A stretch of 32,013 nucleotides of DNA from positions 1-32,013 of the forward strand of contig JAKFUN010000169.1 of the NCBI GenBank assembly GCA_021732675.1, given 5' to 3'. The notes beneath the pieces are model-generated. The model was not told the origin of the DNA. It did no database searches and was given only the letters and a program-made list of their open reading frames with translations. Shown here piece by piece: positions 14,678 through 22,035 of this stretch; position 1 is the first letter of the stretch; the number at the start of each line of letters is the position of its first letter. The DNA is from Phycisphaerales bacterium (GTDB lineage Bacteria > Planctomycetota > Phycisphaerae > Phycisphaerales > UBA1924). The position numbers and the translations under genes are program-made.

Positions 14678-16455
14678 GGCAGCACCCCAAACCTCAGTTG
14701 AGGCCAGGTGGGCCGAAGCGAGCGAATCAGCGTGCGGCGGTCTTCCTCGTTCGTGACGTGATCACGATTGACGTCGCGATCTCCAAAACCGGCCTCCCAG
14801 ACGTAGAGGTCGTCGATGGTGCGGGTCTTGTTTCGGTTGACATCCAGTCGCGCGGGGGTGGCGCCAAACATCGCCAGGCCATCTGAGCCGATGCTCGCCA
14901 TCGACACGCCCGCGATGCCCGGGCTCCCGCCCGCTGCCGTCGCCGACGAACAGGCAACGATGAAGTCCTCTGAGCTGGGCTCTTTGTCGATGTCGAGGAT
15001 GTACAACCCGTCTCCGGGACCGTTGAGGTCCAGGCTCTCGGCCGGCACGCCGACGACCAGCAGGTTTCGCCCGTCCGCAGTGAGCAATGCCGGCTGGTGG
15101 CGCCACCCTCCAAGGCTCAGAAACTCGTCGAGGTCAATCTCGCCATCACCATCAAGGTCAATCCAGGTGGAGAAAACGGTGTTCCACACCCCGGCGACGC
15201 TGGTTTGGGACTCGGTGGAAGTTTCTTGAAAGAGCTCGACGCCCGACGCGCTTCCGTAGCCGTTGATGCCGCTGGAGAGGAGCACGCGCCGGTCGGGCAG
15301 AGGCATCGGCACGGATGAAGAGCGATTGGAGGCGACCGACCAAACCACGCTGCCGTCCAGCCCGTTGAGGCTTAGGAGATTGCCAGAGTCCAAACCGCCG
15401 AAGAAGGCGTATGAGGCGACATAAACGCGAGGCGCCGGGTCGGTGTCGGTGGGGGGGGCGACCGAAACCCCTCCAAAGAAGCCCAACGGCTCTGGGTTTG
15501 CGGTCTGCCACGCGAGGTTGGGCGAGTTGTCCGCGGCCACGAAAGCCCGCACGACTCCGTTGCCGTACCCCCCGGGAGCAGGGGACGCGACGTAGACCAG
15601 CCCGGCGCCACCCTGGCAGGCGGGCAAATAGGCCGGGGAGTTGCCAACACTCGAGCCCAGTGGGGCGGACCAGACGATCTCGCCGGGCTGGAAAGGGTTG
15701 AGCACGCTGTCGCACTCATCGACATTGATGCAGTAGAGCTTGGCGGAGTTCCCAAACCCGTCGGCGTCGGTGATGAAGAGGCGATCGGCCGGCCCGAGGT
15801 CGTTGGTGATGACCGGGTTGGCGTCGATGATGTCGCGTGACAACTGGCGTTGCCAGACCACTTCGCCGTCGTACAGGCGCAGGGCGGTAACCTTGTTCCC
15901 CGAGCAAACGATGACGGTGTCATGCTCAGGGTCGACGGTGATGCCAGCGTTGGAGTCAGCCACGGGGTTCGCGACCGGGGTCTCCCACTTGGTCTCGCCG
16001 TCGTCGCGCGAGAAGGCGATGGCATAGGTCTGATTGGCGGCATCGATGGGGCGGGAGATGCGTCCCAGGGCGATGACCAGATTGCGCCGGCTGGGTGAAG
16101 TGATGGCCAGTGGCGCCTGCGCGAGAAACCGGATGTCGTAGCCGTCGCTGTCTTTGTCGACCGTCCAGGCCGCGATATCGATTCGCGGCGGCGCGGCGCC
16201 GCGCGCCGCAACGCGCATAGGAGTTCCCGCCAGCGTGAGCCACTCATCAGGGCTCGGGCCGGGGCAGCTGGAGGGAACCTGCGCGAACACGGGCGCGGAC
16301 GCCGCGACGATCGCTGTGAAGCACAACCTTGGCGACCACTTGGCGCGCACCGCGTCTGCGTGTTTCGCGGGCTCGCGTTGGGGTCGTTGCTTGGTCTTCA
16401 CAACCGCGTACTTCGTCTTTCGGCGAGGCACGCGTACTCTCTCTCGGTCGTTCAC
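14674..16455 (-). CDS. Exported PQQ-like beta-propeller, dockerin-like
   Basis: Large secreted protein (about 593 aa). The GTG start chosen at 16455 overlaps the previous stop as GTGA; GTG 16476 or GTG 16350 are alternatives, and the last would give a compact signal peptide. The signal segment is [17 protein letters not shown]. The body has repeated blades of PQQ/quinoprotein type, for example [15 protein letters not shown] and [13 protein letters not shown]. An EF-hand-like [13 protein letters not shown] follows. Two dockerin-type loops near the C-terminus ([26 protein letters not shown]) suggest Ca2+-dependent docking. The ligand is unknown; control by a cobalamin riboswitch makes corrinoid binding plausible, as in BtuG (inference). 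Confidence 0.8.
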   Translation of the reverse strand: MNDRERVRVPRRKTKYAVVKTKQRPQREPAKHADAVRAKWSPRLCFTAIVAASAPVFAQVPSSCPGPSPDEWLTLAGTPMRVAARGAAPPRIDIAAWTVDKDSDGYDIRFLAQAPLAITSPSRRNLVIALGRISRPIDAANQTYAIAFSRDDGETKWETPVANPVADSNAGITVDPEHDTVIVCSGNKVTALRLYDGEVVWQRQLSRDIIDANPVITNDLGPADRLFITDADGFGNSAKLYCINVDECDSVLNPFQPGEIVWSAPLGSSVGNSPAYLPACQGGAGLVYVASPAPGGYGNGVVRAFVAADNSPNLAWQTANPEPLGFFGGVSVAPPTDTDPAPRVYVASYAFFGGLDSGNLLSLNGLDGSVVWSVASNRSSSVPMPLPDRRVLLSSGINGYGSASGVELFQETSTESQTSVAGVWNTVFSTWIDLDGDGEIDLDEFLSLGGWRHQPALLTADGRNLLVVGVPAESLDLNGPGDGLYILDIDKEPSSEDFIVACSSATAAGGSPGIAGVSMASIGSDGLAMFGATPARLDVNRNKTRTIDDLYVWEAGFGDRDVNRDHVTNEEDRRTLIRSLRPTWPQLRFGVLP

Positions 16456-17243
16456 CTGCGGCGAGCCCGCACGCACAGCAGCCCGCTCAGCACCAGCCCC
16501 GCCAAGGGCGAGGGCACCGGCGTCACCGCCGACACCGCGTCGATGCTGAATGGCGCTGAGCCAAGATTGGTAATCCGGATGTACGAGGCCTGCGACAAAC
16601 CGGTCGAGCCGATGTCGATCCCCGTCCCGCCACCCGAGCCGTTGTACCCCGCCACGATCTGGGCGAAGGACTTGCCCGAGGGATCAAACGATGGGTTCAC
16701 CGGCTTGGTGAAATCGCTCAGCACGCTCCCCTGCGTCGTGCTGGTCGGTGCACTCAAGTCCAAGTACCCAAGCGTCGGATACAGCCCGGTCGCCTGCGCC
16801 CCAGTCACCGTCAACCACGTCTGGCCATCGGCGCTAACTTCCACGCGGCTGTTGCTGGCCGCCCCGAAGATCGGGCCCGCGTTGCCATTGGGAAAGTCGG
16901 TGTCGATGAAAAACTGCCCGCCGAAGATCAGTAAATCCTGCCCGTACGGGTTGTTGGCGTCGTTCGCCACCGGCTGGGCAAACTGCAAGGTCAACGACCC
17001 GCCCGAACCAATGCTCACGATCTCGTCGGTGCCAAACGCCGGGTTGAAGGGGCTGACCGCCGACGGAAACACCCCTTCGCCAGTGAATCGCTCGGGCGAC
17101 CCTAACGCTACCAACGGGTTGCGAAACGCGCTCGACGTACCCGACCCCGGGGTGTATGAAACCACCCCGCTGGCAAACGACCCGGCCAGCGCCGGCAAGG
17201 CCAACGAAACTGCCGCTGAAACACCCAAAATCCTGCACAACAT
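16452..17243 (-). CDS. PEP-CTERM-like surface protein
   Basis: Exported protein (263 aa) and first gene after the cobalamin riboswitch. The signal peptide is MLCRILGVSAAVSLALPALAG. The body resembles a planctomycete secreted family with SPERFTGEGVFPSAVSPFNP, DEIVSIGSGGSLTLQF and LLIFGGQFFID; it looks like an all-beta, lectin- or binding-type domain, though the function is not established. The C-terminus [21 protein letters not shown] is a PEP-CTERM-like sorting tail, implying exosortase processing and envelope attachment. GAGAGAG lies upstream of the ATG. Its stop overlaps the next gene's GTG. A role in binding B12 or a B12 carrier at the surface is inference from the riboswitch. Confidence 0.82.
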   Translation of the reverse strand: MLCRILGVSAAVSLALPALAGSFASGVVSYTPGSGTSSAFRNPLVALGSPERFTGEGVFPSAVSPFNPAFGTDEIVSIGSGGSLTLQFAQPVANDANNPYGQDLLIFGGQFFIDTDFPNGNAGPIFGAASNSRVEVSADGQTWLTVTGAQATGLYPTLGYLDLSAPTSTTQGSVLSDFTKPVNPSFDPSGKSFAQIVAGYNGSGGGTGIDIGSTGLSQASYIRITNLGSAPFSIDAVSAVTPVPSPLAGLVLSGLLCVRARRR

Positions 17244-17306
17244 TCGCTCTCTCGCTCACGCCGCTCTCGCGGCTGTTGCTCCGTTTCGCGCGGAACAATC
17301 CCTAGC

Positions 17307-17338
17307 CTAAAAACTGGCCAAAAAGGCCAAGGGCCAGA
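17307..17338 (-). terminator. Riboswitch expression-platform terminator
   Basis: Read on the minus strand, CTGGCC and GGCCAG pair across a 12-nt loop and are followed by TTTTTAG. It lies between the cobalamin aptamer and the first structural gene (start 17243), as expected for transcriptional attenuation by B12. An inner GGCC could give alternative pairing. Confidence 0.7.
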
Positions 17339-17499
17339 GCGCGGAAGTCATGGGGGTACGGCGACCAACAGGGATGCACCAGCCGCCGACCGCCAGTACC
17401 CTTTGCCTTCCCGGAGCTGACTTTCGACCCGCCCACCGTTCGCACGGCGACGCATCGCTCAGCACCGGCAAGGCCCGCGAGGGCCCACCAGCTCACAGT

Positions 17500-17733
17500 C
17501 ATCGGCAGGTCTTCCGGCTTCGGGCTCCACGGGTTCGACCTTCCCGACGTTCGTTCCGGTTTCCCGGAAACTCCCGTCAGTGGCTGGAGCCAGACTCGCT
17601 CGCGATGGTGTCGCGAACCAATCCGGTCCCAATGAACCCGCTTCAACACCCGTTACGGCGGCGCGTCCGCGGTGGATTTGAACCACACTTCCCTTTTCAC
17701 CCGGGCGGCCTTGCGGTCCCCCGGACACCGACA
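17500..17733 (-). promoter_or_regulatory. Cobalamin riboswitch aptamer
   Basis: On the minus strand the hallmarks of the cobalamin riboswitch occur in order: AAAAGGGAAG, AAATCC, GCCGCCGTAACGGG, GCCACTG, and the B12-box segment GGAAGACCTGCCGATG. The P1 helix can form between TGTCGG at the 5' end and CCGATG at the 3' end. It should bind a cobalamin and switch off downstream expression through the terminator at 17307-17338. The regulated genes are the PEP-CTERM-like protein, beta-propeller and pseudopilin operon. ORFs called across this RNA (17302-17649, 17459-17770) are not coding. Confidence 0.95.
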
Positions 17734-17742
17734 ACGAGGGCG

Positions 17743-17770
17743 AGCCTAACGACTCTCCGGGCTGTGTCAA
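17743..17770 (-). promoter_or_regulatory. Promoter of the riboswitch transcript
   Basis: On the minus strand TTGACA and TAGGCT are spaced by 16 bp. The predicted start (about 17736) falls immediately before the aptamer's P1 helix. The perfect -35 and this positional fit support it, although the -10 is weak. The rest of 17771-18011 shows no gene. Confidence 0.65.
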
Positions 17771-18011
17771 GCGGAGATTCTGCGAAAAAGCCGGCGAGGC
17801 TGGCGCAAAGTTCTGGAATCAAACTACTTACGCCTCTCATTTTCACTCTGTGAATTGCCCGCCCGACTCCCGCAGCCTCCGGAATGCCCGGACAACTCGA
17901 TCGCGTGGACCCAGTTTTCGTTCCTGACACTCGCCCGGCAACGCGATCAAAGCAATGCGTGTAGGGTGGCAACCCCGGGGCCTTGCGGGTGCGACTGGGG
18001 TTTGCCACCAA

Positions 18012-18041
18012 CCGAAAAGGCTTGGCCTCGCGAAGGCCTCA
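18012..18041 (-). terminator. Weak hairpin after the ABC-F gene
   Basis: Directly after the TGA, on the minus strand, GGCCT and AGGCC pair around a TCGCG loop and are followed by AAGCCTTTTC. This is only a weak intrinsic terminator; it would separate the ABC-F transcript from the riboswitch promoter. Confidence 0.35.
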
Positions 18042-19937
18042 CGGACGGGTCTTGGACTCCAGCTCGGCCCAGCGCTCAAACAAGGCCGCCACTGTTGCTT
18101 GCGCTTCTTCCAGCTCGCGGCACGCCTGCGTCATCTCTCGATGATCCGACGAGTTGGTCGCGGCGTGTACCCGCTTCTCGGCTATGGCGGCCAGCGCCTC
18201 TGCCTCGTGAATCCGCTTCTCGATCGAGTCAAACTCGCGCTGCTCGTTGTACGTGAGCTTTTTGCGACTCGGCGCCGTCGCAGCCACGACAGTAGGGGCC
18301 GGGGTGGTCGCTGCCCGCAGCGACGCCTGTGCCGCTTTCTCTGCCGCGATCTGAGCCGCGATCGCCTGCTCGAGCTGGGCGTAGATCTTCGCCCCGCCCT
18401 TGCCGTCCAGCAGCAAAATCTCAGTGGCCAAGCGACCCAACATCGCCCGGTCGTGCGTTACTAGCACCAACGCGCCGGGGAAGTCTTCAAGTGCTTCTTC
18501 CAACACCTGCAACGTCGGAATGTCGAGGTCGTTGGTCGGTTCGTCAAGCACCAGCACATCCGCAGGTTCCAGCATGATCCGCGCGATGTGTACGCGGGCC
18601 AACTCGCCCCCGCTCAGCGACCCCACCGGCTGCGCAAGCTGCTCATCGCGAAACAGAAACCTTCGCGACCACCCGGTGATGTGCATCGTCTGACCCTGAA
18701 ACCGCACCTGGTCGCTCACCGGGCACAACGCCTCGCTCAGCAGCGTGCTGGGCTCAAAGTCCTGCCGATGCTGGCTGAAGACCACCACGCGCGGCAACGG
18801 ATCGCACAACTTGATTGTCCCTGCATCGGGCTCGAGTTCTCCCGTCAGTACGCGAATCAGCGTGGTTTTACCGCTGCCGTTTGGGCCCATCAGCCCCAGG
18901 CACCCGCCCGGGCTGAGGGTGATGTCAACATCGGCAAAGAGCTGCCGCCCCGGCTCGCCCAGCGACTTGGCAATGCCTTTGGCTACTACTAGTTTGTTGG
19001 TTCGCCGGCCCGTGCCAGAAAAGTCCACCCTCGCCCCATCCGCCCCCGCCGCGGCGTTTCGATCCTTGAGCTCGGCCAGCTCGTCTTGCCGGTCGTACGA
19101 TGCGAAAATCTTGCTTTTGGACTTGGTGCGTCGCGCCTCCGGCTTACGGCTCAGCCAATCCAGGTCTTTCTTGACCTGGTTCGACAGGGCCTGCTCTGCC
19201 TTGGCTTGGCCTTCCAAAAACTCGCCTTTTCGCCGCAAAAACTCCGTGTAGTTGCCTTGGGCGCTCAGCGTCCCCTGTGGGTACGCGCGGCTCAGTTCCA
19301 CCACCCGGGTCGCGACGTTCTCCAGAAACACCCGGTCGTGCGTCACGAAGACAGATGCGAAAGTTCGCCCACCCGCCAGGGGTTTGAGCAGCAACTCCTC
19401 CAGCCACTCAATCCCTTCCAAGTCCAGGTGATTGGTCGGTTCGTCCAGCAGTAGCAAGTCCGGCTCGCCCCCGCACTGGGCCAGGCCCCGGGCGATGGAC
19501 AGCCGCTTGCGCCACCCGCCCGAAAGGGCCAACGCGGGTGTACCAGCGTGCCCGTCATCAAAGCCGATGCGCGACAGGATCATCTCGGCCAAAATCTCCG
19601 CCTCGTGCAGATCGTGTACGCCCGCCGCCAATCCGCCCAGCATCGCGGCTGCCGTCACCACCTCACGCGGGGTCTTCGCCGGATCATTCCCAAACACGTC
19701 GTACTGCGGCACATACACCACCCGTGCGCCCTTGGAGGTCGTCACCGTGCCCGAGTCGGGCGCGTGCTCCCCTGCGTCGCCGTCGATGCGTGCCAACAGC
19801 TTGAGCAGCGTGCTTTTGCCCGCCCCGTTGGGCCCGATGAGGCCTACGCGTTCGCCCTCGTCGATGCTAAAAGTGACGCCCTGAAAGAGCGCGCGAAGGC
19901 CGTGGGTCTTGGAAATCGATTGAGCGGTGAGCAGCAC
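18039..19937 (-). CDS. uup: ABC-F ATPase, Uup-like
   Basis: Soluble ABC-F protein with two ATPase domains (632 aa; E. coli Uup has 635). ABC-F proteins act on ribosomes or in DNA/translation quality control and have no membrane domain. First domain: Walker A GPNGAGKST, signature LSGGWRKRL, Walker B LLLLDEPTNHLDL. Second domain: GPNGSGKTT, SLSGGELARVHIA, VLVLDEPTNDLDI. The interdomain linker carries DWLSRKPEARRTKSKSKI, like Uup. The C-terminal 80 residues form a charged coiled coil starting KKLTYNEQREFDSIE, the Uup-type DNA/RNA-binding tail. The start is GTG without a clear ribosome-binding site. It follows the TraB-like gene by 94 nt. Confidence 0.93.
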   Translation of the reverse strand: MLLTAQSISKTHGLRALFQGVTFSIDEGERVGLIGPNGAGKSTLLKLLARIDGDAGEHAPDSGTVTTSKGARVVYVPQYDVFGNDPAKTPREVVTAAAMLGGLAAGVHDLHEAEILAEMILSRIGFDDGHAGTPALALSGGWRKRLSIARGLAQCGGEPDLLLLDEPTNHLDLEGIEWLEELLLKPLAGGRTFASVFVTHDRVFLENVATRVVELSRAYPQGTLSAQGNYTEFLRRKGEFLEGQAKAEQALSNQVKKDLDWLSRKPEARRTKSKSKIFASYDRQDELAELKDRNAAAGADGARVDFSGTGRRTNKLVVAKGIAKSLGEPGRQLFADVDITLSPGGCLGLMGPNGSGKTTLIRVLTGELEPDAGTIKLCDPLPRVVVFSQHRQDFEPSTLLSEALCPVSDQVRFQGQTMHITGWSRRFLFRDEQLAQPVGSLSGGELARVHIARIMLEPADVLVLDEPTNDLDIPTLQVLEEALEDFPGALVLVTHDRAMLGRLATEILLLDGKGGAKIYAQLEQAIAAQIAAEKAAQASLRAATTPAPTVVAATAPSRKKLTYNEQREFDSIEKRIHEAEALAAIAEKRVHAATNSSDHREMTQACRELEEAQATVAALFERWAELESKTRP

Positions 19938-20031
19938 AGGGCGGGACGATATGCGCCGGGTGAGGCCACACGGCCGCGGGTGGGAAAGGCGTCGCGCCGG
20001 TCCGCGAACTCGCCCGCGATTCGCCCGCTGC

Positions 20032-21333
20032 TCACTTCCCTGACTTTTGCCGCTCCATCTGCGCCTTGATCATTTTTCGAATCTGCGTCGCCTGAGCCTT
20101 CATCCCGGGCACGCTGTTCAGGTCGGCATCGATGGCCGTGAACCACTGCGTGCCCGCGTAGGTGTACCCGTCGTCGGTGAGGTGGTTCTCCAGGTCCGGC
20201 AGGTGTCCGGCGCCGTAGAAGAGCGCGATGGACTTGGGAGCGGGCTTTTCCGCGCTCGCCGCCGCCAGGTCCTTGAGCACCGCCTGGTTGCGGTCCTGCA
20301 CGATCACCTTCATCAGCGTGTCCAGGCCCTGGCCTTGCTTGCCGGCGATGGCCGCCAGGTCGTCCGCGTGGGCCAGCACCTCGACCATCATGACTTTCAC
20401 CGTCAGCGACAACTCCGGGCTGCGTTCCACAAAGCCGAGCATGAAGCCCATGAGCTTGGAGGCAAAGGATGAGCCGTCCAGCATCTTGAAGAGCGCGTCA
20501 CCCGACGCCCCTGAGGCCTCGAGCTTCTTCTGCACTTCGTCGATCGACAGATCGCTGTTGCGCCAGTTGGGGTGCGAGTAGTCAATCGCGGCCAGCTGAA
20601 ACTTCAGCCCCATCGCGCGGGCGAGCTTGGTTTGGATTCCCTCCCCAGAACTGTCGAGTTCCTGTGTGGTGAGCGGCTTCTGGGTGGAGAAAGCGATGTC
20701 CGCCGCGGCCCCTTCCCCCCCGGGGGCGGCGTCGTTTCCAAGGCTGATGATGTCAAACTTCGCGGGAGTCGCGGGGTCAACCTTGAGCTCTTGCGGATGG
20801 CCCCAGGCATCGATCGTGGCGGCTTTGCCGAGTCTTGCGATGCTCCCGTGCAGCGGCGTCAGCACCTCTTCAAAGCTCGCCGGCATCGCGTTCTTCTCTG
20901 CCCGAAACCTCGAAATCAGCACCGCGAGCAAACGCTGGCGCTGGATCGTCACCTTCGCCTTCGCCGCGTCGTCCCCCGGCTCAGCCTCGTCGGCCCCCGA
21001 AGGCTTCACCCCTTCGAAGAGCACCAGCCCCTGCCCGTCCAAGTACTTCTGCAACGCGTCGTAGTAGGCCTGGTCGCCGATGTGCACCACGCCCACCAAC
21101 TGAACTTCTGGCGCGCCGGGCTTGGTCAGCGTGCGAACCGCGATCTCGAGTTTGAGGCGCGAGCCGCCCTCTGCGTCGGTCACGCGGATGTACTTGCCTT
21201 CAGATTCGGAGGGGGTAGCCGCAGCGGCAGGTTGCGGCTCCGAAGACTTCGGCGCCTGAGCCCAACCAACCCTCGGGTTCAAGCCACCACCCAACACGAG
21301 CAACGCGGCGACGGTTCGAAGTGAGCGAAGCAT
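20032..21333 (-). CDS. Exported TraB-like protein with GspG-like domain
   Basis: Secreted chimera (433 aa) with signal peptide MLRSLRTVAALLVLGGGLNP...AQ. The outer parts resemble the TraB/PrgY/GumN superfamily of putative metal-dependent hydrolases: LVGVVHIGDQAYYDALQ (H84) with LVLFEG (E107), then FYGAGHLPDLENHL near residue 380. Between them, residues about 129-215 match the C-terminal domain of type II secretion pseudopilin GspG: ATIDAWGHPQEL, FDIISLGNDAAPGGEGAAADI, including Asp residues at the usual Ca2+ loop. The GspG transmembrane helix is absent. AGGAAAGGA precedes the ATG. Substrate and role are unknown; the domain order is unusual. Confidence 0.8.
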   Translation of the reverse strand: MLRSLRTVAALLVLGGGLNPRVGWAQAPKSSEPQPAAAATPSESEGKYIRVTDAEGGSRLKLEIAVRTLTKPGAPEVQLVGVVHIGDQAYYDALQKYLDGQGLVLFEGVKPSGADEAEPGDDAAKAKVTIQRQRLLAVLISRFRAEKNAMPASFEEVLTPLHGSIARLGKAATIDAWGHPQELKVDPATPAKFDIISLGNDAAPGGEGAAADIAFSTQKPLTTQELDSSGEGIQTKLARAMGLKFQLAAIDYSHPNWRNSDLSIDEVQKKLEASGASGDALFKMLDGSSFASKLMGFMLGFVERSPELSLTVKVMMVEVLAHADDLAAIAGKQGQGLDTLMKVIVQDRNQAVLKDLAAASAEKPAPKSIALFYGAGHLPDLENHLTDDGYTYAGTQWFTAIDADLNSVPGMKAQATQIRKMIKAQMERQKSGK

Positions 21334-21597
21334 CAGAATCCTTTCCTATCTACGAACGCGACTCATCAGTGGGGCAACGTCGCGCGGTGTCCCGGTTCGC
21401 GCCAGCACACCCCTCACTTGGTTTTCTCCACACTGCCTTGGGCCCAAACGCCCCCGCCAAACTCTCCGCCAACCCTCACGGCAGTAGGAAACCAACCGCT
21501 CCGATTTCACCCCGGTGTGTCCCGCTTGAGTCTGCCGGGGACCTGCCTATCATCTCGACCCGCCGGCAGCCCCGGCGGCACGATCCGGAGCTTTGCG

Positions 21598-21825
21598 ATG
21601 AAAGAGAAGATTCACCCCAAGTATTACCCGAACTGCAAGGTATACCACAACGGCCAGGTCGTGATGGAAGTGGGAGCCACGGTCCCGCAGATGCATGTCG
21701 AAGTGTGGTCGGGCTCGCACCCGTTCTTCACTGGCAAGCAGACCTTTGTGGATGCCGCCGGTCGCGTCGAGAAGTTCCAGCGCAAGTACGCTGGCAACTA
21801 CTTCGACAAGGCCAAGAAGAAGTAA
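21598..21825 (+). CDS. rpmE: 50S ribosomal protein L31 (zinc-free type)
   Basis: L31 (75 aa). The true start is ATG 21598 with CGGAG upstream; the track's 135-aa ORF begins far too early. The core HPKYYPNCKVYHNG then SGSHPFFTGKQTFVD and GRVEKFQRKY is diagnostic. Zinc-type L31 uses a CxC and a CxxC; here only C13 remains and the second pair reads WSGS, so it should not bind zinc. L31 bridges the two subunits at the central protuberance. The gene stands alone, followed by its own terminator. Confidence 0.97.
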   Translation: MKEKIHPKYYPNCKVYHNGQVVMEVGATVPQMHVEVWSGSHPFFTGKQTFVDAAGRVEKFQRKYAGNYFDKAKKK

Positions 21826-21856
21826 TCCGGGCGATTGCCCGAGCGAGTCGATTGAC

Positions 21857-21890
21857 CACCCGTGGCAGACGCCGCGGGTGCTTTGTTATT
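21857..21890 (+). terminator. Terminator after rpmE
   Basis: A 10-bp stem CACCCGTGGC / GCCGCGGGTG (one T-G wobble) with loop AGAC is followed by CTTTGTTATT. Confidence 0.75.
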
Positions 21891-21948
21891 GGACGGTAGC
21901 CGGACTCGGCTTGCCTGCCCCTTGGTTCGTGGCTACGTTTAGCCGTTC

Positions 21949-21997
21949 ATCCGGCTATACGGATAAAGCCTGGCGGAGGTCTCGGCGGGAGCCGCCA
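21949..21997 (+). promoter_or_regulatory. Inverted repeats upstream of metH
   Basis: Two small symmetric elements precede metH: ATCCG-N6-CGGAT (21949-21964), which could be a regulator operator, and a TGGCGG...CCGCCA hairpin (21971-21997). No SAM, SAH or cobalamin riboswitch motif was recognised here. The function is unproven. Confidence 0.3.
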
Positions 21998-22035
21998 AGC
22001 CACCCAAGCGGGCCACTCATGCGGGACACATCTGA

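Noticed and set aside
17302-17770. Two minus-strand ORFs (115 and 103 aa) across the cobalamin riboswitch
   Set aside because: They coincide with the aptamer and terminator; the sequence constraint is explained by RNA structure.
21850-22035. SAM, SAH or cobalamin riboswitch upstream of metH
   Set aside because: None of the conserved cores could be found; only simple inverted repeats are present.
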